Of a DNA stretch of 33,477 bases, positions 14,094-22,159 are shown in pieces (the stretch's first letter is position 1; each line of letters begins with the position of its first letter). Location: positions 1-33,477 of the forward strand of contig JAAYZI010000302.1 in the NCBI GenBank assembly GCA_012514925.1, in the 5' to 3' direction. A model generated the notes under the pieces. The model ran no database searches, had not been told where the DNA came from, and saw only the letters and a program-made list of their open reading frames with translations. A program made the translations under genes and the position numbers. The stretch comes from Deltaproteobacteria bacterium (GTDB lineage: Bacteria > Bdellovibrionota_C > UBA2361 > JAAYZI01).

Positions 14094-16883
14094 TTATTCC
14101 GCCAACCTAAGTCCTGCCGGCAGCGCATCGCCAAAAAGCCGACTCTGATCGGCGCTACTGAAAGTCAGGGTGTGGGTTAGAACCTCTAACTGTTTCTTGG
14201 TGCCGCGGCTTGCCTTTATCTTCTTTGCAACCTGGTCGCGGCAAGCGGCGCTTATATCTCTGGCGCGATCTCCGGTAAGGCGGCAAGCTTGGGCGAAAGC
14301 AGCGTTAAGGTTGCGGTAGAGCGGCCTGTTCCAATCCAACTTAGCAATCTCCGAAAACCAGGATTCGACCTGAGCCGGTTCAATCACACAATCGGTGCCA
14401 GCATATAGAGGAACACGACTGGCTAACCGCCCCAACGCCCAGCAGAGATGATCGTTTCCGGGGGCCGCGCTCTTGGTCAGGCGCTTAACAATCATATCTC
14501 CAAGTCGGGACCTGGCCTGCGGCGAAACTCGCTCCAATGATGCAGCCAAACGAAAGCCTTCGGCCAAATCTGCGCTCTGTTTGCCAAGCTGCGGAAAAAG
14601 ATCCTCCAGCAGCACCTGCTGCTGCTCTCTTTTTAAGCCGCCTGAAACCCTCCTCCACATAATCCACCACTGCACCAAGGCGCTGCTTTCGCCCGGAAAT
14701 GCTAGACCTAAATGAAAGCAACGCCAAAGCTCGTTAACGCGAAAGCTGTCTAATTCAGCACCGTAACCAGGGCGTAGCACATAACCCGCCAGATTAAGCC
14801 AGACCGTCTCGTGCGCTAGCGAGCGACCACGTTTGGTAATTCCTCGCTCAAGAGCCGGCCAAAGAGCGCGCAGTAGCGCCAGATTCCACTCCTCCTTGTT
14901 CCTACCGAAGCTTTTCTCTAAGGCGCGCAGCAAGCCCTTGGGCTTTAGCTTGGGATTTAGATCTCGTTTTGGCTTACCGTAAAGCTGATCAATTAGATCT
15001 AAGCCAACTTGCAACTTGTCAGGATCCAAATTCGGTTGAAGCGGGGAAGCCTCCTCTTCCGGCGGGAGGGCGCGCAAACAGAACTCCAGACGCCAGCGCT
15101 GAATGTTTTGGGAGTCTCCCCCAACGCAGTACAGTTCTAGCACCCCTAGCTCAGTTAGAACCGCCTCTAAAGAAATTTTCAACAGAGTGCTTTTGGGTTT
15201 GGCCTGTCCGGACGGAAGCGAGAGCATAGTTTGCAAGGGCGGCAGGGCGTGAAAGTCGCGCGAGTTATACGCCACCAGATCTCCCGGTTTGTCTTGGGCG
15301 CGTTGCCGACTATGGTAAAGCTGAAAGCTGACGGGTCGGTTAAGTAACAGCTCAAAACTTCTGTTCTCAAGGCAAAAGGTTGAGCCTTCCTCTACTCCCT
15401 TCGGCAAGAGGCAGACAAGTTGTGGAGCCTCTCCAGCCCGGTCTTGGTGCAGCTCTAAGTAGACGCTGCGGGGATAGCCGCCGCTAATAAGTCCGTTTAG
15501 TTTGCGGCGCAGCCATCCATAGCGCGCTGCTCCTTTAGCCACCGCTATGTCCATCTCGTCAAGCTCAAGCAGTAGCGGCTTCTCTCCGCCCTGCCAACTT
15601 GATATCACCTGGCACAGACGCTGCTGCAAAAAGACTGGCTTTAAGCTGCCGCCGGTGCAAAGCACAGCGTCAATACGGTGACCTCGCAAAAAACTCGCCA
15701 AATGGCGCGTAACAGCGCTGTCTGCCGCATACGGCAACCCCCACTCCCTTAGGCCGCTAGCGCTACGACGCGGCTCACTCTCCGCGCCACACTCCGGAAA
15801 AAAGCCGTCTAGCACCAACTGCTGCAGTTCGGCACCTGAAATAGAAACGGAAAGCGCGCCAGCCATTAGCTTTGAACCTTCGCTTGGAACGGAGAGGGAG
15901 TACTCGACTTGAGCAGGAACGGCGCCAGGGCGTTCCTGCAAAATCCGCTCTTTGAGCAGACGAGCTTGAAAAACAAGGTGCTGCCATTGCCGCCGGGAGA
16001 GCTTTTCGCCTGAGCCCACAAGCCTCTCCTCAAGATAGTGAGAGAGGGCCAAGTCGATATTATCTCCCCCAAGCAGCAAGTGGTCCCCTACCGCCACGCG
16101 CTTTATTTGAAGAGGTTGGGAGGAGGCAACTGAAACTTCAAAAAGGCTAAAATCAGTGGTGCCACCTCCGACGTCGCAGATTAGTATCAGCTGTGGACGC
16201 TGCGCCAGAGCAGGGAGACAGTTTAGCAGCGCTTGCTTACCGGTATAGCGTTCAAGCCAGTAGTAGAACGCCGCCTGCGGTTCTTCAAGCAACCTGACCG
16301 AATCCGGAAATCCTGCCAAAGCTGCAGCTTTTAGAGTAAGGCGTTGCGCTGCTTCGTCAAATGAGGCCGGCACAGTAATAATGACCTCCTGCCGGTTGAA
16401 GGCAAACTCCGCTTCAAAACGACCGAGCGTAGCGTCCCATACCCGCTTCAAGTGTTTTAGATAGCAGGCGCTGGCTTCGATGGGGGAGATCTTCCGAGAC
16501 GGTTCGACCTGGTCAGATCCCCACGGCAGCACAGCAGCCTGGCGGTCTAACTCGGCGTGGCAGAGCCAGGATTTAGCTGATTGCACGACACGGTCCGGCA
16601 CCAGGGCGCACTGATTCAGGGCGATAGCTCCCACCGCCAGATCGGCTGGCGCTTCAGCCTCTTCAAGGTGCATGTTGAGGTCTCCCGCCCGGCTTTCAGC
16701 TTCGGTTCCAAAATAACAAAACGAGGGCAAGGTAAAGCCCTCCTTTATTTTACCCGGAGCTTCAAGCTGCACGATGGGCAGAGCTTTGGAGTCAGAGATC
16801 GTATCTAGTGTATCGACGTAGGCCAGAGCAACATTGGTGGTTCCTAAATCAATGCCGATTACGTAGCGTGAAGCAAACGTCAC
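14094..16883 (-). CDS. Hsp70-family protein with C-terminal DUF3731 region
   Basis: This 929-aa protein is far longer than DnaK. The N-terminal actin-like ATPase shows GIDLGTTNVALAY (10-22), a phosphate-2 loop LICDVGGGTTDFSLF, and CTGGSLKPVFLQQRL in the adenosine-binding part. The usual DnaK beta-sandwich substrate domain is not obvious. The C-terminal 300 residues have the DUF3731 pattern: RSLAHETVWLNLAGYVLRPGYG and later QWWIMWRRVSGGL. These atypical Hsp70s are typically found with a second Hsp70 and a DUF2760 protein, as here; their client is not known. It overlaps the preceding Hsp70 gene by 4 bp (ATGA), so the two are translationally coupled. It is last in the three-gene operon. Confidence 0.92.
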   Translation of the reverse strand: MTFASRYVIGIDLGTTNVALAYVDTLDTISDSKALPIVQLEAPGKIKEGFTLPSFCYFGTEAESRAGDLNMHLEEAEAPADLAVGAIALNQCALVPDRVVQSAKSWLCHAELDRQAAVLPWGSDQVEPSRKISPIEASACYLKHLKRVWDATLGRFEAEFAFNRQEVIITVPASFDEAAQRLTLKAAALAGFPDSVRLLEEPQAAFYYWLERYTGKQALLNCLPALAQRPQLILICDVGGGTTDFSLFEVSVASSQPLQIKRVAVGDHLLLGGDNIDLALSHYLEERLVGSGEKLSRRQWQHLVFQARLLKERILQERPGAVPAQVEYSLSVPSEGSKLMAGALSVSISGAELQQLVLDGFFPECGAESEPRRSASGLREWGLPYAADSAVTRHLASFLRGHRIDAVLCTGGSLKPVFLQQRLCQVISSWQGGEKPLLLELDEMDIAVAKGAARYGWLRRKLNGLISGGYPRSVYLELHQDRAGEAPQLVCLLPKGVEEGSTFCLENRSFELLLNRPVSFQLYHSRQRAQDKPGDLVAYNSRDFHALPPLQTMLSLPSGQAKPKSTLLKISLEAVLTELGVLELYCVGGDSQNIQRWRLEFCLRALPPEEEASPLQPNLDPDKLQVGLDLIDQLYGKPKRDLNPKLKPKGLLRALEKSFGRNKEEWNLALLRALWPALERGITKRGRSLAHETVWLNLAGYVLRPGYGAELDSFRVNELWRCFHLGLAFPGESSALVQWWIMWRRVSGGLKREQQQVLLEDLFPQLGKQSADLAEGFRLAASLERVSPQARSRLGDMIVKRLTKSAAPGNDHLCWALGRLASRVPLYAGTDCVIEPAQVESWFSEIAKLDWNRPLYRNLNAAFAQACRLTGDRARDISAACRDQVAKKIKASRGTKKQLEVLTHTLTFSSADQSRLFGDALPAGLRLAE

Positions 16884-18730
16884 TGTGGCTGGGCCCTCAA
16901 ATTAAACTCAAGTTTCCATTTCTGGTCCGAATGCAGGTGACGCATCCACAGCTCCAACGTACCTGTGGCAGTGACAACGCTATGGAGCCTGACCGGTACG
17001 ACATCGCCTCCCTCATCCGACAGAGAAGGCAGAGTAACCTCCAACCCTGAAAGTTCCTCCAACGTCGTTTCAGCATCCGGAACGAGAGTGCCGATTGTAT
17101 CTCCAGCGCGTACAGCCGAGGCGAAAAATCTAAATTGCACCGGCTCTCCCGTAACCAGACCGAAATCCTTCTTCTCTAAACAGAGTTCAGAGCCTTCTTC
17201 CATTCCCTGCGGGACGATGCACAATCCGCTGATAGAAGGGGTATATCCAGGAACCGCTGGCGTAGAAGACTCCAAACCAAGATAGTACGAACGCGCGGTG
17301 CCGGCCCGGATGCGAATCCCGCTGCCACTTGACAAAATCCGACCATACTGCGCCGCCCCTTTTGCAACCGCCAAATCAAAGCGCGCGCCACGCAACTCTC
17401 GTGGAGCTTGACCACCTGCCCATAACCCCAGAAGCTCAAGCACCCGGGCACGTAAGACCGCTGCCTTAAAGACACCGCCATTAAACAAGACCGCATCAGG
17501 CGCAAGATAAGCGCTGTGGCGTGAATCAGTCCGTTTGGCCACCAACTCAAACAAGCTTGGATCAGACTTTGCATTTTCCAAGCTGCGCGTTAAAAAACGC
17601 GCTAAATGACGGCTTATGGCCGCATCAGGGGCAAAATTAAGCCCGAGCTCCTGCAAACCAGCCGCGCGCCGGACCACGGGTTGCTCTTCGATTGAGCTCA
17701 GAGGGAAAAATCCGTCTAAGATTATCTGCTCCGCCAATTGACGGCTGATACTTGAAGATATGGTTTTGGCAAAGAGGCTCGAACCGCGCGTTGGCACCGA
17801 GACCGGCAAACTATCAACGCCGCCCTCCACTAACAGTTTCTCCTTGGCACCACGACAGGAGTGCACCAGTGAGAGAAACTGCCAATGATCCAGTGTGGTA
17901 TGCTGCGCTTCCAAGTCAGCTCGCAACGCGTGGGCAAGGGCCAGGTCCATATTGTCCCCACCCAGCAAAATGTGATCCCCCACGCTGATGCGGCGCAGTT
18001 CCAGAATGCCATTTTGGTCGGACACTACGATTAAACTAAAGTCGGTGGTCCCTCCTCCAACATCGCACACTAAAATTAAGTCACCGGCAGAAACTTGGGA
18101 GCGCCAAGTTTGATTCTCCGCCTCCAGCCAGGCGTAAAAAGCAGCCTGCGGTTCCTCCAGTAGTGTGACCTTATCAAAGCCGGCTTCCAGCGCTGCGGCA
18201 TGGGTAAGGCTGCGGGCGATTTCGTCGAACGAAGCCGGCACAGTCAACACCACTTCACAATCTGCGGGGGAGAGCGGCGCCCCGCTTTTTTTGCGGGTTT
18301 CTTCAAAAGCATTCTTAAGGTGGGAGAGATAGATGCGCGTAGCTTCAAAGGGAGAAACCTTACGTTCAACCAATTCAGATTTCCACGGGAGTACCGGCTC
18401 CTTGCGGTCAATGTGCTGATTGCAGAGCCATGATTTAGCCGAAAGCGCCAAGCGGTCTGGCGCCAAGGCACCCCGTTCTCTGGCAAAACTTCCGGCCACA
18501 CACCACGCTTCCTCAGCGCCGTTCCAAGGCAAGCGAAAGCTGGAAGGACTGAACTCATTTCGGGAGGGAAGGTAAAGCGCGGAGGCAAAAGTCTCGCGTT
18601 CACCGATGGTGTCGGGCGAGAGCACTTGCGTAATGGGGAGCACCTCAATCTGCTCCGAGCCTTTCGAATAGAGAGCCAAGGCTGAATTAGACGTCCCGAG
18701 GTCTATGCCCAGGCTAAATTCTTTCGTCAT
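16880..18730 (-). CDS. Hsp70-family protein (DnaK-like, short form)
   Basis: I start at the ATG at 18730 (616 aa; MTKEFSLGIDLGTSNSALALY). The actin-type ATPase fold must begin right at the N-terminus, and the longer frame from 18862 overlaps the upstream gene with basic, non-family residues. Motifs are GIDLGTSNSAL (8-18), LVCDVGGGTTDFSLIVV, GDHILLGGDNMDLALAH, and FNGGVFKAAVLRARV. A beta-rich C-terminal region (about 480-616) takes the place of the normal substrate domain. No DnaJ or GrpE is adjacent. The 29-bp gap before this gene holds the AACGGTTAC 9-mer on the same strand. Its tandem partner downstream is related in the ATPase half, which suggests an old duplication. Confidence 0.92.
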   Translation of the reverse strand: MTKEFSLGIDLGTSNSALALYSKGSEQIEVLPITQVLSPDTIGERETFASALYLPSRNEFSPSSFRLPWNGAEEAWCVAGSFARERGALAPDRLALSAKSWLCNQHIDRKEPVLPWKSELVERKVSPFEATRIYLSHLKNAFEETRKKSGAPLSPADCEVVLTVPASFDEIARSLTHAAALEAGFDKVTLLEEPQAAFYAWLEAENQTWRSQVSAGDLILVCDVGGGTTDFSLIVVSDQNGILELRRISVGDHILLGGDNMDLALAHALRADLEAQHTTLDHWQFLSLVHSCRGAKEKLLVEGGVDSLPVSVPTRGSSLFAKTISSSISRQLAEQIILDGFFPLSSIEEQPVVRRAAGLQELGLNFAPDAAISRHLARFLTRSLENAKSDPSLFELVAKRTDSRHSAYLAPDAVLFNGGVFKAAVLRARVLELLGLWAGGQAPRELRGARFDLAVAKGAAQYGRILSSGSGIRIRAGTARSYYLGLESSTPAVPGYTPSISGLCIVPQGMEEGSELCLEKKDFGLVTGEPVQFRFFASAVRAGDTIGTLVPDAETTLEELSGLEVTLPSLSDEGGDVVPVRLHSVVTATGTLELWMRHLHSDQKWKLEFNLRAQPQ

Positions 18731-18759
18731 GATTTCTTTTCCAGTAACCGTTCCACAAA

Positions 18760-19524
18760 CTAAGCGACTTCGACTTCCGCCGGCATAATAATCCCACCTT
18801 CCTTTTTGGCGGTTCCGTTTTTCACGGTTACACGTGGGAGCTTGACGCTTTTGGTGCGCCAACCGTGGTGAAGCAAGGTTCCCTGATAAGGTGGACGATC
18901 TTTAACTTTGCCCAGCAAACGGTAGTGTTCACTCTTGTAATCAGCTCCGAGATCTACCTTCTCACCTTCCTTGCCTTCATGCACTGGAACGAGTTCAAAG
19001 TATTCACGCATAACCGCTGCACAACCCTGATGCACCACACGCGCCCCTGCGCCGATCTGGGCATCGCCGAAGGTGCTGATATCGTCCATCAGAAAATCCA
19101 AAAAACGGCCTTTCTCTTGGAGGAGCGAGAGCAGGTTTATGACCTCTGCGTCAATCAAGGCCTCCCGCGAAGATCCGTTTAAAAAAGACTTGGATTTTTC
19201 AAGATGAGCCTTGGCGTCCGCCAGAGCGCGCTCCAACTGACGCTGCTTGTCGGCGCGAGCCTGGTTCTCCTCCTCCAGTTCACGAAGACGCGTCGCGGCG
19301 GCAGGCTCTACACTCTCAGGCGGCTCATCCTCCTCCACCTGGGTCACTGGACGAGTCGAACTCCCCTCTTGCTTAAGGGCTGAGGCCATAAGGTAAACGA
19401 TCAGCGCAGGGACAAAAAGATCGAGGTCAGCCTGTATCTCAGGGGGAATAAAACTCCAGCTTACCGGCAGAATAGGGGAAAGAGTGGCTGCCAAACAAAG
19501 CAATCCCGCGATAATAATACCCAT
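18760..19524 (-). CDS. DUF2760-domain membrane protein linked to Hsp70 pair
   Basis: This 254-aa protein is first in the Hsp70 operon. It has two N-terminal hydrophobic segments (about 3-19 and 33-50), then an acidic linker, a coiled-coil (about 77-115), and the DUF2760 domain (about 118-240). The domain is marked by EVINLLSLLQEKGRFLDFLMDDISTFGDAQIGAGARVVHQGCAAV-type sequence and a later YRLLGKVKDRPPYQGTLLHHGWR. The family has no assigned reaction. Its steady pairing with two odd Hsp70 proteins suggests that it recruits them to the inner membrane (inference). The ATG at 19524 is fixed by an in-frame stop just upstream; GGAGG lies 12 nt before it, a long but usable spacing. Confidence 0.88.
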   Translation of the reverse strand: MGIIIAGLLCLAATLSPILPVSWSFIPPEIQADLDLFVPALIVYLMASALKQEGSSTRPVTQVEEDEPPESVEPAAATRLRELEEENQARADKQRQLERALADAKAHLEKSKSFLNGSSREALIDAEVINLLSLLQEKGRFLDFLMDDISTFGDAQIGAGARVVHQGCAAVMREYFELVPVHEGKEGEKVDLGADYKSEHYRLLGKVKDRPPYQGTLLHHGWRTKSVKLPRVTVKNGTAKKEGGIIMPAEVEVA

Positions 19525-19644
19525 TTAAACTCATTACCTCCGTAAGAAAACAAAACCGAAAATTTTTGAGGAACCAATTTGTAATAGATACACGGTGGGG
19601 ATGCAAGGACGAGAAATGGTATCTGTTTATATGGATACTGGGGT

Positions 19645-19673
19645 TTGAGCTTCCTTCTCAACCATGCTATCTT
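19645..19673 (+). promoter_or_regulatory. Possible sigma70 promoter for the MBL-coaBC operon
   Basis: TTGAGC (19645-19650) and TATCTT (19668-19673) are separated by 17 bp. They lie 43 bp before the start codon of the first gene and in the divergent gap with the DUF2760 gene. Judged by eye only. Confidence 0.4.
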
Positions 19674-19715
19674 CCTGCATAAATTAGAGGAATTACAATT
19701 GGAGGATCTTAAGCA

Positions 19716-20375
19716 ATGCTGGAAATACGTAAACTGCAAGTAACCCCCTTTGCCCAGAATGCACGAGTGCTTTGGTGCTCTAAAAGCAAGGAAGCAGTAG
19801 TGGTGGACCCTGGTGGCGATCTGGATTCCATCCTACGAGTAATTGAATCTAAGAGCCTGCAACTTAATCAAATATGGCTCACGCACTCTCACTTGGATCA
19901 TTGTGGCGGCGTGGCCGCGCTTAAACAACATATACCGTGCGTGCTGTGCGCGCATGAGGCTGAATCCTGGATGCGCGCATCCGTGGATCAGAGATGCTCC
20001 GAGTTGAATATGCCCGCGGGGTTGATGGAGAACTGCCCCGAGCCAGAGAAATTTATAGGCCAAGGCGACATTCTAGAGTTAGGCGATTCCCGCTTTCAAG
20101 TATTATTCGCCCCCGGACACTCTCCTGGGCACCTGTGTTTTTATTCTGAGCGCGATCAGATTGTTCTTACTGGAGATTTGCTTTTTGCGGGATCGATCGG
20201 GCGCAGCGACCTTAAGGGCAGTAATGTGGCCGACCTGCAACGTTCATTAAAAGAGGTGCTGATGACCCTGCCTGATACAACCAAGGTTTTAGCAGGGCAC
20301 GGTCCGGACACAACCATCGGTGCCGAGCGCACTGATAATCCGTTTTTAAAGGAGGGCGGGCATGGCTGGCTTTAG
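19716..20375 (+). CDS. MBL-fold metallohydrolase, glyoxalase II-like
   Basis: This 219-aa metallo-beta-lactamase-fold hydrolase has the binuclear metal site THSHLDHCGG (His57, His59, Asp61, His62), with further ligands His135 (APGHSPGH), Asp154 (TGDLLF) and His195 (AGHGPDT). This is the compact YcbL/GloB-like type; the long glyoxalase II C-terminal domain is absent. The substrate is probably a thioester such as S-lactoylglutathione, but that cannot be fixed from sequence. GGAGG lies 10 nt before the ATG. Its last 14 bp overlap coaBC. Confidence 0.92.
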   Translation: MLEIRKLQVTPFAQNARVLWCSKSKEAVVVDPGGDLDSILRVIESKSLQLNQIWLTHSHLDHCGGVAALKQHIPCVLCAHEAESWMRASVDQRCSELNMPAGLMENCPEPEKFIGQGDILELGDSRFQVLFAPGHSPGHLCFYSERDQIVLTGDLLFAGSIGRSDLKGSNVADLQRSLKEVLMTLPDTTKVLAGHGPDTTIGAERTDNPFLKEGGHGWL

Positions 20376-21576
20376 CGAAAAGCGTCATGTGGTTTTAGGG
20401 GTGACCGGCTCAATAGCAGCCTATAAGAGCATCGAATTGGCGCGGATACTGGTCTCCAGGGGCTACGAAGTGCGGGCGATTATGACCAAATCCGCAGAGC
20501 AGTTTATCGGAGCGGCTACTCTAGAAGCCGTCACAGGCCACCCGGTTTACAGTGATTTTTGGCAGGACTCAAGCAACGAGAGCATTAAGCACATCAGTCT
20601 TGCGGATTGGTGCGACGCGCTCGTGATCGCTCCAGCCACGGCGGATATTCTCGCCAAAATGTCGTGCGGCTGCGCGGATACCCCACTTTTAGCCGTGAGA
20701 CTGGCCACCAAAGCTCCAGTCCTGGTGGCACCAGCCATGAACACCAACATGTACGAGAACGCCATTACTCAAGACAACTTGGCCCGGCTGGCAAAAAGCG
20801 GCGTAAAAATCATAGAGCCTGACAAAGGGCTGCTGGCGTGCGGTAAAAGTGGTAACGGCAGATTGGCAGAGCCGTGGGAGATATTTTTTGAAATTAGAAG
20901 GGCGCTAAGCCGCGCTGATTATGCCGGTAAGCGGGTGTTAATAACTACTGGGCCGACGCGTGAAGCGCTTGACCCGGTGCGTTTCATCTCCAACCGATCA
21001 TCTGGAAAGATGGGGGTAGAGTTGGCCCGTGACGCATTCCGCCGTGGGGCGACTGTGACTCTAATACATGGCCCGCTGGAGGTGCGAGTGCCTCGCGAAG
21101 TGATGCGGGTGCCGGTTATCTCTGCGGCTGATATGTATGCAGCCGTAATGAAGCACACCTTTGAAGTGGAGCAGCCCCCAGACGTGGTGATTATGGCAGC
21201 TGCTGTGGCGGATTTTCGCCCAGCCCAGATCTCTCCGCACAAGATCAAAAAAGTAGCGCATGGCTGCGAATTGGCTTTAGAAGCAACCGCCGATATTTTG
21301 GCCGAGTTGGGCCGCCGCCGTAACGGCCTCCGGCCCCTGCTGATTGGCTTTGCTGTTGAAACTGGCGAGCTGGATGATCTACTAAACGAAGCTCGTAAGA
21401 AGCTTACGCAAAAGAAGGTGGACATGATTGTGGGAAATTTTGCCAGCGACGCCCTTGAACAGGAGACTAACCGGGTGTGGCTGGTTGATCGAGGGGGCAA
21501 GGAGACCCAGATTGCCACCACTTTTAAGAGCCGGATCGCCGGTAAGATTTTAGACAAGATATGCCGCTTAGTTTGA
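20362..21576 (+). CDS. coaBC: Bifunctional phosphopantothenoylcysteine decarboxylase / phosphopantothenate-cysteine ligase
   Basis: CoaBC makes 4'-phosphopantetheine for coenzyme A in two steps. The 404-aa length is normal. The flavin-dependent CoaC half (1-187) shows GVTGSIAAYKS (13-23), catalytic His77 in KHISLADW, PAMNTNMY (124-131, the PxMNxxMW motif with Tyr for Trp), and Cys160 in LACGKSGNGRLAEP. The CoaB half starts near 188: ITTGPTREALDPVRFISNRSSGKMG (with Asn211), MAAAVADFRP near 278-287, and the KIKK lysines near 294. AAGGAGG precedes the start, which lies inside the end of the MBL gene. Confidence 0.97.
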   Translation: MAGFSEKRHVVLGVTGSIAAYKSIELARILVSRGYEVRAIMTKSAEQFIGAATLEAVTGHPVYSDFWQDSSNESIKHISLADWCDALVIAPATADILAKMSCGCADTPLLAVRLATKAPVLVAPAMNTNMYENAITQDNLARLAKSGVKIIEPDKGLLACGKSGNGRLAEPWEIFFEIRRALSRADYAGKRVLITTGPTREALDPVRFISNRSSGKMGVELARDAFRRGATVTLIHGPLEVRVPREVMRVPVISAADMYAAVMKHTFEVEQPPDVVIMAAAVADFRPAQISPHKIKKVAHGCELALEATADILAELGRRRNGLRPLLIGFAVETGELDDLLNEARKKLTQKKVDMIVGNFASDALEQETNRVWLVDRGGKETQIATTFKSRIAGKILDKICRLV

Positions 21577-21589
21577 TGTTGATTTGACA

Positions 21590-22147
21590 ATGTGTGACCT
21601 TTCATTTTTTGATTTTGCGGCTTATTTGGACTCGGTTGCATCTTTGTACCCCGGAGGAGTTCCGGAGCGGTACATTAAAGACTCCTCCAAAGACGCTCCG
21701 TCCTGCGGTGCGGTGTCATGCTGTGGCAACCGAGAAGCACCATTGCTTTTTGTCGGATTAAGAAGCGGATCACAGGGCGGGTTTGAGGGACGAGAAGGAG
21801 AGCTTTTGGCGGCGGCTATAACCAAAGGGATGAAGCTATCCCTGGGGGATGTGCAAGTGCTTAGTGTTTTTTCCTGTTTGGGCGGTATCGATGAACAGGA
21901 AGAGGCAAGAGCGGCGCTGAAAGAAAATCTGGCGCTCTCCAAGCCGAAGTTGATTGTTCTACTTGGTTTGGAGACGTTAAGGCTATGTGGGTTCTCCCCT
22001 GAGGGAAAACGCGGAGAGTGGTTGACTTGGCAAGAGATCCCAGTAATGCCCACCCACGCCTTAAAGCCGGTTTTATCTGATCTTTCGGTTAAGAAAGAGT
22101 TTTGGCAGGATTTAAAGCAAGTTCTGGAACGGTTATCAGAAATTTAA
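21590..22147 (+). CDS. Divergent uracil-DNA-glycosylase-superfamily protein, probably not a normal UDG
   Basis: This 185-aa protein keeps the layout of family 4/5 uracil-DNA glycosylases. A strand PLLFVGLRSG (51-60) stands where GEAPG is expected. FEGREGELLAAAI corresponds to the usual PFVGxAGxLL. PKLIVLLGLETLRLCGF (119-135) is followed by a RGEW turn and MPTHALKPVLS (153-163), in the place of the TYHPS motif. The last helix, KKEFWQDLKQVLERL, is typical. Catalytic residues of motif 1 and the final HPS are changed, and the four-Cys iron-sulfur pattern is not clear (CGAVSCC at 39-45 only). It may be inactive or have a different substrate. UDG-type genes next to coaBC are known in deltaproteobacteria. 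The start is the ATG at 21590; no strong ribosome site is seen. Confidence 0.65.
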   Translation: MCDLSFFDFAAYLDSVASLYPGGVPERYIKDSSKDAPSCGAVSCCGNREAPLLFVGLRSGSQGGFEGREGELLAAAITKGMKLSLGDVQVLSVFSCLGGIDEQEEARAALKENLALSKPKLIVLLGLETLRLCGFSPEGKRGEWLTWQEIPVMPTHALKPVLSDLSVKKEFWQDLKQVLERLSEI

Positions 22148-22159
22148 AAAGCAGGATAG

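Noticed and set aside
18731..18862. 44-residue N-terminal extension of the first Hsp70
   Set aside because: It lies inside the DUF2760 gene and its basic sequence is unlike the family, whose ATPase fold starts at the ATG at 18730.
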